Source: Lachnospiraceae bacterium
GTDB taxonomy: Bacteria; Bacillota; Clostridia; Lachnospirales; Lachnospiraceae
Direction of reading: 5' to 3'
Assembly: GCA_910574195.1 (NCBI GenBank)
Contig: CAJTBF010000001.1
Coordinates: 186,001 to 250,000, forward strand
Length of the DNA: 64,000 bases
Shown here: positions 1-8,157 of the stretch, one piece after another
Layout of the letters: every line of letters begins with the position of its first letter
Numbering within the stretch: position 1 is the first letter of the stretch
Position numbers and translations under genes: made by a program
Notes under the pieces: generated by a model
Told to the model about the DNA's origin: nothing
What the model saw: only the letters and a program-made list of their open reading frames with translations
The model's database searches: none

Positions 1-1766
1 GACCGGGATGCGCTCATAAAAATACAATAAGACTGGTGCTTTCCCCGACCCACACGGCCGCGAAGCTGGTGAAGCTGCGCAAGTCCAAAGCGTTCCGCAT
101 TCTCGATCATCATTACAGACGCATTGGGCACATCAATTCCCACTTCAATGACCGTTGTGGACACCAGGATTTGAATTTTATTTTGGGAGAAGGCTTCCAT
201 AATCTCATCCTTTTCCGACTGTTTCATCTTTCCGTGCAGACAGCGGACCACATAGCCGCTTCCCAAAATTTCGGATAGATTTTCGGTATAATCGACCACA
301 TTTTCTACCTCTAATGTATCGCTCTCCTCCACCATCGGACAGATGATATAGCACTGCCTTCCCATCTGTATCTGTTTTTTCATAAACCGATACGCCGTAT
401 CCCGGTATCCGGTATCTACCACACAATTTTTGATGGGAAGTCGATTTTTCGGCAGCTCATTGATCACGGAAATATCCAGATCCCCATACACAATCATCGC
501 CAGCGTGCGTGGAATCGGAGTCGCGCTCATCACAAGAATATGAGGGCATTCCCCCTTTTGCCTGAGCTTTTCCCTCTGTCTCACCCCAAACCGGTGCTGC
601 TCGTCGGTCACCACCAGCGCCAGGTTCCGATAGATGACGTTCTCCTGAATCAATGCATGAGTCCCGATAATCAACTGCACTTCTCCGGCTGCAATGCGGC
701 TGCAGGCTTCCCGCTTTTCTTTCGCTTTCATAGAACCGGTCATCAATTCCGGCCGAAGCGAAATCCCATATTGTGCAAACATCCGGCATATGGTGTCAAA
801 ATGCTGTCTTGCCAATACTTCCGTAGGCGCCATCAAAGCGGCCTGATACCCGTTCAATCCGGCGAACAGCATGGCCAGAAGCGCCACCACCGTCTTTCCG
901 GAACCCACATCCCCCTGCACCAGCCTGGACATCACATGAATCCCGCACATATCCTGCCGGATCTCCTGCCAGACGGCTTTCTGCGCCCCGGTCAATTCAT
1001 AGGGAAGCTGCTCCAGAAAACGCGCAATCCGGGGGTGTTCCCGAAAACAATACGGATTTCGTACCTGCTCTTCCCGCCCTCTCCTTACGCGGAGCGCCAG
1101 AATGAACAACAAAAATTCTTCAAAAACCAACCGTTTCCTTGCCGCAAAAACAACGTCCTTATTCTCCGGAAAATGAATACCCGAAACGGCCTCTTTAAAA
1201 TCTGCCAGTTCCTGACTTTTCCGCAATTCTTCCGGCAGCAGATCCTCCGCAAAATCTGTTTTCTCCACCGCCTGCTTTACCGCCTTTAGCACGGCATGGT
1301 TCGTAAGCCCTGCCGTCAGCGGATAAACAGGCTGCAGGGAATTTCTTTTTTGTTCGTATTTTACCGCGGGATAAAAAATCTCCGGTTGTTCCATGACAAG
1401 CATCCCCCGCTTTTGTGCGATTCGTCCGCGCAGAGTAATCACACCGCCGCCGGACAGCGTATTTTGCAAAAACGGCATCCGGTACCAGATTACCTTCAAG
1501 GTTCCCGTCAGGTCTTTTACATGGAGCGTTGTGATCTGCATCCGTGGATTTCCCCCTACCTGCACCCTGCCGTAGATCGCACCGGACACCGTCATGATCC
1601 GCCCTTCCTCAAGTTCTGCAACCGTCACCGGATCTTCATAGATATCATATCCCTTTGGATAATAGCGGAGAAGATCTCCTACAGTGCAGATTCCTGCCCT
1701 CTGGAAGATCTTCTCCGACTTTTCCCCGATTCCTTTTAATTCCCGAATCCCGGAACTTTCTTTCAT
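1..1766 (-). CDS. recG: ATP-dependent DNA helicase RecG, 3' end outside window
   Basis: RecG remodels stalled replication forks and Holliday junctions by branch migration. The reading frame is open from the ATG at 1766 to the window edge, about 588 codons of the roughly 680 usual for the family. The N-terminal wedge/OB domain is followed by helicase motif I (GDVGSGKT, about residue 290), a DEQHRFG motif II and SATPIPRT motif III; the last visible residues contain GRVGRGKHQSYC, the RecG version of motif VI. It is truncated only by the window edge and shows no frameshift. It follows the fakA homolog by 23 bp, the order seen in Bacillus (yloU-yloV-recG), so it is probably the last gene of that transcript. 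The ribosome site before 1766 is weak (GGGG). Confidence 0.96.
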   Translation of the reverse strand, partial: MKESSGIRELKGIGEKSEKIFQRAGICTVGDLLRYYPKGYDIYEDPVTVAELEEGRIMTVSGAIYGRVQVGGNPRMQITTLHVKDLTGTLKVIWYRMPFLQNTLSGGGVITLRGRIAQKRGMLVMEQPEIFYPAVKYEQKRNSLQPVYPLTAGLTNHAVLKAVKQAVEKTDFAEDLLPEELRKSQELADFKEAVSGIHFPENKDVVFAARKRLVFEEFLLFILALRVRRGREEQVRNPYCFREHPRIARFLEQLPYELTGAQKAVWQEIRQDMCGIHVMSRLVQGDVGSGKTVVALLAMLFAGLNGYQAALMAPTEVLARQHFDTICRMFAQYGISLRPELMTGSMKAKEKREACSRIAAGEVQLIIGTHALIQENVIYRNLALVVTDEQHRFGVRQREKLRQKGECPHILVMSATPIPRTLAMIVYGDLDISVINELPKNRLPIKNCVVDTGYRDTAYRFMKKQIQMGRQCYIICPMVEESDTLEVENVVDYTENLSEILGSGYVVRCLHGKMKQSEKDEIMEAFSQNKIQILVSTTVIEVGIDVPNASVMMIENAERFGLAQLHQLRGRVGRGKHQSYCIFMSASR

Positions 1767-1789
1767 AGTAACCCCATTTCGCTGCTGTT

Positions 1790-3466
1790 TTATTCCACAG
1801 AAATAATATAATAATAAATTGGCTGTCCGCCGCTGTGCATATCCACGTCCGCATCCGGATAAAGTTCTGCAATCTCCTGCGCAAACTTCTGCGCATCCTC
1901 TTCCCGGACATCCTCTCCATAATACAGACTGATCAATTCCGTCTCTTCGTCCGTCATCTGTGCCAGCATCTCTTTCGTTGTTGCCTCCAGAGAACGTCCC
2001 ACGGAGAGAATCCCCTCGTCTCCGATTCCCATAATATCCCCTTCATGGATCTCTTTGTCTTCAATGTGAGTGTCCCGCACCGCATAAGTCACCTGTCCGG
2101 TCTTCACATGATGAATTTCATCCAGCATGGTTTCCTCGTTCGTATCAATGTCCGCGTCCGGCATATAATTGATGACCGCCGTAATCCCCTGAGGAACCGT
2201 TTTCGTCGGAATCACAAGAATATCCTTGTCTTTTGTCAGAGACTGCGCCTGCTTTGCAGCCAGAACAATGTTCTTATTATTCGGCAATATGAAAATATGA
2301 TCCGCATGCACCTGGTCAATGGCCGTCAGCATATCCTCCGTGCTGGGATTCATGGTCTGTCCGCCTTCGATAATATAATCCACGCCCAGTTCTTTAAAAA
2401 TCTCGTTCATGCCTTTCCCGATCGACACCGCGATAAATCCCACCGGCTTGCGCGGCTTCTTTTTCACCTGTTTTGCTTTCTCCGCCTGCTGCGCCGCCAC
2501 CTTCTGCGCGTCCCGAATCAGCTTTTCCTGGTGCTCCTCACGCATGTTGTCGATCTTCATACGGGAGAGCTGTCCATAGGTCAACGCTTTCTGAATGGCC
2601 AGTCCCGGATCATTGGTATGCACATGCACCTTCACCACATCCTCATCCGCCACACAGACGATGGAATCCCCAATGGACTCCAGATATCCCTTAAACTCCT
2701 GCTCCTGTCCCTCCGTAAATTCTTTTTCCGTCAGAATGATAAATTCCGTACAATATCCAAATCGAATCTCTGTCTCCGGCTGTACATCCGCCTTTTTGAT
2801 CCCGCCGCCGGATGCCGCTTCCGCCTCAATCGCACTATAATCAATCTCTTTTCCCTGGAATGCGTCACAGGCGCCATGAAGAACTTCCAAAAGACCCTGT
2901 CCGCCGGAATCCACCACACCGGCTTCTTTCAGAACCGGCAGCATCTCCGGCGTCTTCTCCAATACTTCCTCCGCATAGGCGATGACCCCCGGAAGAAATA
3001 CTTCCAGATCATCGGTCGTCTCCGCAAGTTCTCTGGCCTTTTCCGACGCGCCCTTTGCAACGGTAAGAATGGTCCCTTCTTTCGGCTTCATGACCGCTTT
3101 ATAAGCGGTTGCCGTCGCACGCTCGGCTGCCGCCGCAAGAACCTGCACATCAATCTCCGTATATTCCCGAATCTCTTTTGTAAATCCACGCAGAAGCTGA
3201 GACAGAATGACGCCGGAATTCCCTCTTGCACCGCGCAGAGAGCCGGAAGAAATGGCTTTGGAAACGGACTTCATATCTGCATGCTCCAGGGCGCGCACCT
3301 CTTTTGCCGCCGACATAATTGTCAGCGTCATGTTGGTTCCGGTATCCCCATCCGGTACCGGAAATACATTCAGTTCATTGATCACTTCTTTTTTTGCTTC
3401 CAGATTCGCTGCTCCCGCAAGAAACATCTTTGTAAACAGTTCTGCATTTATCGTTTTCGTCGCCAC
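1790..3466 (-). CDS. fakA: DAK2/DegV-type fatty acid kinase subunit FakA-like (YloV family)
   Basis: A 558-residue protein with an N-terminal DhaL/DAK2 nucleotide-binding domain (NVFPVPDGDTGTNM near residue 33, then GARGNSGVILSQ near 80) and a C-terminal DegV-related half (about 350-558). In Staphylococcus this family (FakA) phosphorylates exogenous fatty acids presented by FakB proteins; that role is inferred from homology. No fakB lies beside it here. It starts at GTG 3466 with AAGGAGG 8 nt upstream. It sits between the Asp23 gene (14 bp upstream) and recG, a conserved Firmicute order. Length is normal for the family. Confidence 0.93.
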   Translation of the reverse strand: MATKTINAELFTKMFLAGAANLEAKKEVINELNVFPVPDGDTGTNMTLTIMSAAKEVRALEHADMKSVSKAISSGSLRGARGNSGVILSQLLRGFTKEIREYTEIDVQVLAAAAERATATAYKAVMKPKEGTILTVAKGASEKARELAETTDDLEVFLPGVIAYAEEVLEKTPEMLPVLKEAGVVDSGGQGLLEVLHGACDAFQGKEIDYSAIEAEAASGGGIKKADVQPETEIRFGYCTEFIILTEKEFTEGQEQEFKGYLESIGDSIVCVADEDVVKVHVHTNDPGLAIQKALTYGQLSRMKIDNMREEHQEKLIRDAQKVAAQQAEKAKQVKKKPRKPVGFIAVSIGKGMNEIFKELGVDYIIEGGQTMNPSTEDMLTAIDQVHADHIFILPNNKNIVLAAKQAQSLTKDKDILVIPTKTVPQGITAVINYMPDADIDTNEETMLDEIHHVKTGQVTYAVRDTHIEDKEIHEGDIMGIGDEGILSVGRSLEATTKEMLAQMTDEETELISLYYGEDVREEDAQKFAQEIAELYPDADVDMHSGGQPIYYYIISVE

Positions 3467-3480
3467 GACAAGTATCCTCC

Positions 3481-3840
3481 TTAATCAATCACTCTGACAC
3501 CTTCGACGAAGATGTTGATTTTTTCGACCGTCATACCGGTAAATTCTTCCACCTTGTATTTCACATTATTCATCAGGTTATCAGAAACTGACAGAATATT
3601 CACGCCATACGACACGATCACATGAAAATTCAAAGTAAGACTGTTCTCCTCGGAAATGGAAATCTGAATTCCATGGGTGAGACTTTCCTTTTTCAACAAC
3701 CTTACCAGACCATCCTTCATATTCACGGCGGCCATCCCGACAATCCCGAAACATTCCACCGCAACAGACCCTGCATACTTGGCGATGACATCCGGATTGA
3801 CCGTAATGATTCCTAATTCTGTACTCATACTGCCTTTCAT
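3481..3840 (-). CDS. Asp23/Gls24 family envelope stress protein (YloU type)
   Basis: A 119-residue Asp23-family protein: a small alpha/beta domain with no catalytic motif. Family members are cytoplasmic or membrane-associated and linked to envelope stress. The segment around TVNPDVIAKYAG and the C-terminal VEKINIFVEGVRV are characteristic. I chose ATG 3840 because GGAGG lies about 9 nt upstream; an in-frame ATG at 3858 would overlap that site. First gene of the asp23-fakA-recG unit, with a clear promoter at 3898-3926. Confidence 0.88.
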   Translation of the reverse strand: MKGSMSTELGIITVNPDVIAKYAGSVAVECFGIVGMAAVNMKDGLVRLLKKESLTHGIQISISEENSLTLNFHVIVSYGVNILSVSDNLMNNVKYKVEEFTGMTVEKINIFVEGVRVID

Positions 3841-3897
3841 TCTATAACTACCTCCCACTTTAAATGGTATTTTTTAATTCGCCCAGAAAGTATTCAT

Positions 3898-3926
3898 ATT
3901 ATACTCTTTTTATAAGAACTTTACAA
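3898..3926 (-). promoter_or_regulatory. Predicted sigma-A promoter of asp23-fakA-recG
   Basis: On the minus strand, TTGTAA (3921-3926) and TATAAT (3898-3903) are separated by 17 bp. The leader to the ATG at 3840 is about 50 nt and has no obvious structured regulator. Confidence 0.7.
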
Positions 3927-3974
3927 TACTGAACTTTTTTATCCTCTAAAAATCCTGTAAAAATAGATTCCTAG

Positions 3975-4034
3975 TTCTTGTTCAGCCTTCGCCTCACTGC
4001 TATGCAAATCCGCAGCCGCAGACTGAACTGTTAC
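3975..4034. repeat. Short member of the GTTCAGCC/GGCTGAAC inverted-repeat family
   Basis: Starts with TTCTTGTTCAGCCTTCGCC and ends with CTGAACTGTTAC. These match both ends of the longer elements at 15951-16094 and 46981-47123 with most of the interior missing. It includes the family string TGCAAATCC. It lies between the divergent asp23 and rpmB promoters. Confidence 0.65.
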
Positions 4035-4062
4035 ATCGTTCCTACATATTTTCAAAAAACGC

Positions 4063-4091
4063 TTGCATTCCCTCCCTGTATCTGCTAGAAT
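4063..4091 (+). promoter_or_regulatory. Predicted promoter of rpmB
   Basis: TTGCAT (4063-4068), 17-bp spacer, TAGAAT (4086-4091) with an extended -10 TG at -15/-14. The leader to ATG 4147 is about 48 nt. Confidence 0.72.
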
Positions 4092-4146
4092 ACTAGTGTT
4101 GTGAGTCCGTGCAAGGGCTATTTTCAGATTGTTAGGAGGTGCAGTG

Positions 4147-4332
4147 ATGGCTAAATGTGCTATTTGTGAAAAGGGTGCTCATTTCGGTAATAATGTCAGC
4201 CACTCTCATAGAAAAACACCAAAAATGTGGAAGTCAAACGTAAAATCTGTTCGTGTAAAAACAGAAGGCGGATCCAGAAAAATGTATGTATGTACATCCT
4301 GTCTGAAGTCCGGACGTGTAGAACGCGCTTAA
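4147..4332 (+). CDS. rpmB: 50S ribosomal protein L28
   Basis: A 61-residue L28 of the 50S subunit. It begins MAKCAICEKGAHFGNN and carries two CxxC pairs (CAIC near the N terminus, CTSC near residue 54), so it is the zinc-binding form. Start is ATG 4147, preceded by TTAGGAGGTGCAGTG; an upstream in-frame ATG at 4129 precedes that ribosome site and is not used. Monocistronic: own promoter at 4063 and strong hairpin at 4400. Confidence 0.97.
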   Translation: MAKCAICEKGAHFGNNVSHSHRKTPKMWKSNVKSVRVKTEGGSRKMYVCTSCLKSGRVERA

Positions 4333-4399
4333 TACAGGAATTGTTCTAAGTGCCCCGGTTCCAAAAATATGTTCGCGGCAGTTTTTGGATGAAAGACAT

Positions 4400-4447
4400 A
4401 AAAGACTGTTACAAAAACCAAAAAAGTGGTTTTGTAACAGTCTTTTT
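4400..4447 (+). terminator. Rho-independent terminator of rpmB
   Basis: Long hairpin: AAAGACTGTTACAAAAACC (4401-4419) pairs with GGTTTTGTAACAGTCTTT (4428-4445, one bulged base), followed by a T run. It is A/T-symmetrical enough to act in both directions, so it may also end the minus-strand transcript leaving 4470. Confidence 0.85.
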
Positions 4448-4469
4448 CCATTCTATTTTATTCTGTATC

Positions 4470-4610
4470 CTATTTACAAAACAGCAGATATCCTCCCGCC
4501 AGACAGGCACAAAATAAAATCACCCGCAAAATAGACGTGGACGGAATCAATAAAATCAAAAGCATTCCCATCGCTGCACACAGGAGTGCAAAACCAATTA
4601 TCCGCTTCAT
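4470..4610 (-). CDS. Small two-segment membrane protein, unknown
   Basis: A 46-residue frame starting MKRIIGFALLCAAMGMLLIL and ending GGYLLFCK. It consists of two hydrophobic stretches (about residues 4-22 and 27-45) joined by a short PST turn. An AGGAT site lies about 9 nt before ATG 4610. It follows gerW by 78 bp on the same strand and precedes the bidirectional hairpin at 4400, so it could be the last gene of the envelope/sporulation run. I do not recognise a named family. An overlapping frame (4474-4668) is not hydrophobic and looks random. Confidence rests on the membrane-protein composition and ribosome site only. Confidence 0.55.
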   Translation of the reverse strand: MKRIIGFALLCAAMGMLLILLIPSTSILRVILFCACLAGGYLLFCK

Positions 4611-4688
4611 AAAAGCTATCCTGCCTGTTTTTACACTTATTCCAGTATATGCTTCCCTGCGTCCACATATGTCTGCAGTCTCTTTCTG

Positions 4689-5102
4689 CTACGCTTCTGC
4701 TTCGGCCTCCGCCTCTGCCGCTTCCTCCAGAATTTCTTCCACATCCTCCTCCGTCACTTTATCCTCTTTCCTTGTTGTAATCTTATCCAGCACATTGGGG
4801 ACCAGATCCAACAGTTTGGTAATGGTATCCTGATTTTTAATATTGACCAGACGGGTTGTCCCATCCTTGATTACCAGGACCGCACTTGGCATCATCTTCC
4901 CGCCAAGTCCGCCCATTCCTTTATCCTTCTTTTCTCCCAGATTGGAACCGGCGCCCATCCCAAATGATACGTCAATCAGAGGAAGAATCGTAATCCCATC
5001 CACATGAATGGCATCCCCTACCACTGTCTTGGAGGATACAAGTGCATCCATCCCCTCCCATAAAGACTCCATCGTCGTTTTAAAATTATTTGTTTCTGAC
5101 AT
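4689..5102 (-). CDS. gerW: GerW/YtfJ family spore protein
   Basis: A 137-residue GerW-family protein. The core VVGDAIHVDGITILPLIDVSFGMGAG, glycine-rich GMGGLGGKM and following SAVLVIKD segment are typical. In Bacillus the homolog YtfJ/GerW is a spore protein needed for germination with certain nutrients. The C terminus is an acidic EAEA tail. Start ATG 5102 has AAGGAGG upstream. It is next to a DUF2953 gene, matching Bacillus ytfI-ytfJ, so the pair is conserved across sporeformers. Confidence 0.92.
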   Translation of the reverse strand: MSETNNFKTTMESLWEGMDALVSSKTVVGDAIHVDGITILPLIDVSFGMGAGSNLGEKKDKGMGGLGGKMMPSAVLVIKDGTTRLVNIKNQDTITKLLDLVPNVLDKITTRKEDKVTEEDVEEILEEAAEAEAEAEA

Positions 5103-5173
5103 TTGTTTCTTCCTCCTTTTATGATACAAAACGGAATTTTCTGATATTGTGTATGATTTATTCTTATTATTTT

Positions 5174-6316
5174 TTATTCAAAACGGAAATGCCGGATATC
5201 CCGAATCGTCTTTCTTACATCCCGGTTCCAAAGCATGTTCCACGCAAGAACCATTGTCGGAAGCATACGGATGGCACCCCTGACTGTAAGATTCCCGTCC
5301 AGAATCTTCTGTTCAAAATCCGGATGAAACACAATCGGATCCTCCCATATTGCAGAGAGCATACAAAGCCCTGCCAGCGCTCTCCCTGTATAGGATGGAT
5401 CTGCGAAACCAAACCGTAATTCTCCGAAAATCTTCTTCGGCCGCATACGGAACAACAGTTTTTTCAGTTCACGAACCCCTTTTTCAAATGCTCTCTGATG
5501 CACCTCATCTGTTAAAAATGCCGTCAGAACCTCTTTCTTCCTTAATAATGCTTTTATTTTATCACAGATCTGTGTAAATGTATATTTGATCTTTTCAAAA
5601 AATGCCGCTATTTTCCCAAAAATTCCTTTTCCCCCGTCTGTCTCTCCTTTCTTCTTTGACTCTGCCGGTTCCTTTTCCTCCCGCTTTTTTCTTCCTTGTT
5701 TTCGCTTTTTCTGTTTTTGTTCTGTTTGCGACGGCTTTTCCTTCTGTTCCGTTTCTTTTTGCGGCAGTTCCTCCGGTTTTTCTTCCGGCTCTGTTGTCTC
5801 TGCCTGTTTTGCCTCCGATCTTTCCTCTTCTCTTACTGCTTCCGTCTGCTTTGCTTCCGGTTCTACTCCTCCTTCTGCTGCTTCCGTCCGCTTTGCTTCC
5901 GGTTCTACTCCTTCTTTTGCTGCTTCCGTCCTCTTTGCTTCCGGTTCTACTCCTTCTTCCGCTGCTTCCATCCGCTTTGCTTCCTGTTCAATCTTTTCCG
6001 CGGTTGTTTCAATCTGCTTCGCTGCTTTTTCGGCTACCTCTTCCGGTTCTGTCTGATTTCCGAATTTCTTCCACGCAGCCCGGACGCTCCAGGACAATTC
6101 TCCCTTTTGATATCGTACCATTCCGCTGACCATACGGAAAAATATCTGAAATTTTACACATGCCTCCCATGTGGAAATTTCTCCCCGGCAGCCGCTTTCC
6201 ACCTGATAACGAAGCGGAGTAAAAAGTACGGCGCAAAACAGGAGAACCAGCAGTCCCAGCACAGCAAGCAGAATCCATCCCACCAACTTTAATATAAATA
6301 AAATTATATGCAACAT
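5174..6316 (-). CDS. DUF2953 membrane protein (YtfI-like) with acidic/basic tandem repeats
   Basis: A 380-residue protein. Residues 4-35 form a long hydrophobic segment, followed by the DUF2953 N-terminal part (TPLRYQVESG), a highly charged middle (about 90-225, rich in E, K and A) and a conserved C-terminal part with FGFADPSYTGRALAGL. The charged middle contains at least three 14-residue repeats of the form EAAxxGVEPEAKRT, encoded by 42-bp direct repeats (5838-5984). Function is unknown; linkage to gerW suggests a spore envelope role. Ordinary family members are shorter because they lack the repeat section. Confidence 0.88.
   Translation of the reverse strand: MLHIILFILKLVGWILLAVLGLLVLLFCAVLFTPLRYQVESGCRGEISTWEACVKFQIFFRMVSGMVRYQKGELSWSVRAAWKKFGNQTEPEEVAEKAAKQIETTAEKIEQEAKRMEAAEEGVEPEAKRTEAAKEGVEPEAKRTEAAEGGVEPEAKQTEAVREEERSEAKQAETTEPEEKPEELPQKETEQKEKPSQTEQKQKKRKQGRKKREEKEPAESKKKGETDGGKGIFGKIAAFFEKIKYTFTQICDKIKALLRKKEVLTAFLTDEVHQRAFEKGVRELKKLLFRMRPKKIFGELRFGFADPSYTGRALAGLCMLSAIWEDPIVFHPDFEQKILDGNLTVRGAIRMLPTMVLAWNMLWNRDVRKTIRDIRHFRFE
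5838..5984. repeat. 42-bp tandem repeat inside the DUF2953 gene
   Basis: Direct repeats with an exact 42-bp period start at 5838, 5880, 5922 and 5964 (each begins GCTTCC), with slight sequence drift. Because 42 is a multiple of 3, unit loss or gain keeps frame and changes linker length. Confidence 0.85.
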
Positions 6317-6318
6317 TC

Positions 6319-6663
6319 TTAAGACCGCCTTTCTTCAAAACGTTTCTGGCGCACCTCCAAAAATCCACGGATATCCGTTCCGCCGCTTTGCTCTACCACT
6401 TCCTGCACAATATCCTCCACCAGACACATTGCCGCGTCATATCCGTCCGCAATCCCCACAACAAACACCGTTTTGTTCTCATACGCAGGCTGTTTTAACA
6501 AAAGTGCCGGAAAAAATTCCAGGTGATTCTGTTTCCCCTGGGCAAATGTAACCAGATACAGCGACGGCTGCCATACCCGCTCCATCAGCTTTTTGAGCAC
6601 CTTATTTTTCTTTTTCTGCAATCCGCTGCTCACATACAAATCGCAATAACATCTGATCTCCAT
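6319..6663 (-). CDS. Conserved-looking small protein of unknown function
   Basis: A 114-residue protein starting MEIRCYCDLYVSSGLQKKKN. It has alternating hydrophobic strands (LYLVTFAQG, TVFVVGIADG) and a helical amphipathic end (EDIVQEVVEQ ... GFLEVRQKRFEERRS), consistent with a small alpha/beta fold. There is no signal peptide, membrane segment or catalytic signature I can name. ATG 6663 is preferred: AAGGA lies 8 nt upstream, whereas GTG at 6669 is too close to it. It lies 21 bp after the penicillin-binding protein gene and 2 bp before DUF2953, so it is translated within the same unit. Confidence 0.78.
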   Translation of the reverse strand: MEIRCYCDLYVSSGLQKKKNKVLKKLMERVWQPSLYLVTFAQGKQNHLEFFPALLLKQPAYENKTVFVVGIADGYDAAMCLVEDIVQEVVEQSGGTDIRGFLEVRQKRFEERRS

Positions 6664-6684
6664 CCCCACTGTCCTTTCTCCCGA

Positions 6685-8157
6685 TCAGTTATAATACGCG
6701 TCCAAAACCTGTTTTGCAATCGGCACCGCTTTGGCCCCGTCATTCCCGTCATATCCTTCTACAATCACACTGATAACCAGTTCCGGGTTCTCCACATTGG
6801 TAAAGCCCATGTACCAGGAATGTGTTTTTTCCCCGTCAACCATACTGTACTCTGCCGTTCCCGTCTTCCCGGCGGATGTATAAGGCTGACCGGCAAACAA
6901 CATACCGGTCCCTTCCTCCACCACGGCACGCATATATTCTTTTAACTGCGCCGCTTCCTCCGAGGACATCAGTTTTCGGTAACTTTTCGGCACATTCTTC
7001 CGAATTTCCGTTCCGGCATGGCTCGTCACTTTTTCCACCAGATAAGGTTCCATCAATATCCCGCCGTTTGCCACCGCTGCCGTAATCAATGCCATATGAT
7101 AGGGACTGACCAATGTATTTCCCTGCCCCATTGCCGTCATCATCATCTCGGCGTCTCCGGTCGTCTCATTCACTGCAAAAGAACTTCTGGAATACTCCAG
7201 CATACAGGGAAGCTTTTTATTAAAAAGCAGATCTTCCGCTGTCTGACGGTAAGACGCCCGATTCAGGGAGAGACCAATGTTCGCAAAGGACGCATTACAG
7301 GAATTCGCCAGAGAACTGCGTAAATCCTCAAATCCATGCACCGTACTGTCAAAGCAGTGGATCGTCGTATCATACAACGTAATCTCCCCTGCGCAGTCAT
7401 ACGTATAATTGGCATAGTCCGCATGTTCCCGCATATATTCCAACGCCGTCACCACTTTAAAGGTGGAACCCGGCGCATAAGCCCCCTGTGTCACCCTGTT
7501 CAGCATCGGGCTGTTTTCCTCATCCGCATTCAAAAGCTGCCATACTTCCCCGATCTGGTTGGGATCATAGGAAGGTTTGGACAGCAGCACCAGTATCTTT
7601 CCGGTGGAGGCCTCCATCACCACAACAGCCCCTTTATTCTCTCCCAGCGCCTGATATGCCGTCTGCTGCAAATTGGCGTCCAGTGTCGTTACCACCGTAT
7701 CTCCCTGCTTTTTCTGCCCCTGAAACTCATTTTTTAACTTTTCCAGGAAAAAAGCATTGGAAGTCAGAAGTTCAAAATTCTCCGTAGATTCCAGGCCGGT
7801 CTTCCCCGCATCCTCATGACTGTATCCGACCACATGCGCAAAGATCTCCCCATACGGATATTGCCGGTTCTCACTGCCATCCTCCGCCACTTCAGTCTGT
7901 GCAAGGACATTGCCGTTCCTGTCGGTAATATTCCCGCGGATTACCTGTTCCGCAAAGTTATCCTGTCTTGCGTTATAAGGGCTATTGACGATCTGCTTCG
8001 CGCGAACCACATTAAAGTAGACGATATATCCCATCAATGCAAGAAACAGCAGCACAAAAAAATAGGTCACTCTAGCGAATTCTTTGTTTTGGGACCTCTT
8101 CGAATTTTGTGCTCTTTCTGGTTGTCTTTCTCCGTGTCGGTCTTTGTTGTTCCTCAT
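6685..8157 (-). CDS. Class B penicillin-binding protein (transpeptidase), PbpA-like
   Basis: Peptidoglycan DD-transpeptidase with one N-terminal membrane segment (about residues 31-50). All three active-site motifs are present: STFK (Ser231/Lys234), SCN (286-288) and KTG (431-433). It is 490 residues, short for the class, with only a small region (RGNITDRNGNVLAQTE) before the catalytic domain, as in PbpA partners of SEDS proteins. The start is uncertain. I use ATG 8157, which gives a basic cytoplasmic tail before the membrane segment and makes the gene overlap the upstream SEDS gene by 86 bp. The frame stays open upstream to 8376, which would imply an implausibly long overlap. The pair forms a glycosyltransferase-transpeptidase unit. 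Confidence 0.92.
   Translation of the reverse strand: MRNNKDRHGERQPERAQNSKRSQNKEFARVTYFFVLLFLALMGYIVYFNVVRAKQIVNSPYNARQDNFAEQVIRGNITDRNGNVLAQTEVAEDGSENRQYPYGEIFAHVVGYSHEDAGKTGLESTENFELLTSNAFFLEKLKNEFQGQKKQGDTVVTTLDANLQQTAYQALGENKGAVVVMEASTGKILVLLSKPSYDPNQIGEVWQLLNADEENSPMLNRVTQGAYAPGSTFKVVTALEYMREHADYANYTYDCAGEITLYDTTIHCFDSTVHGFEDLRSSLANSCNASFANIGLSLNRASYRQTAEDLLFNKKLPCMLEYSRSSFAVNETTGDAEMMMTAMGQGNTLVSPYHMALITAAVANGGILMEPYLVEKVTSHAGTEIRKNVPKSYRKLMSSEEAAQLKEYMRAVVEEGTGMLFAGQPYTSAGKTGTAEYSMVDGEKTHSWYMGFTNVENPELVISVIVEGYDGNDGAKAVPIAKQVLDAYYN

Noticed and set aside
1-1766. recG as a pseudogene
   Set aside because: The frame is continuous and its motifs are intact; only the window edge truncates it.
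1835-3484. Long plus-strand open frame of 549 codons opposite fakA
   Set aside because: It is the antisense of a well-supported coding gene, without a ribosome site or recognisable protein features; His/Arg/Cys-rich composition is typical of a shadow frame. Similar frames oppose most genes here.
4474-4668. Alternative 64-codon frame overlapping the small membrane protein
   Set aside because: Mixed composition, no good ribosome site, and the overlapping frame has a clear membrane-protein pattern.
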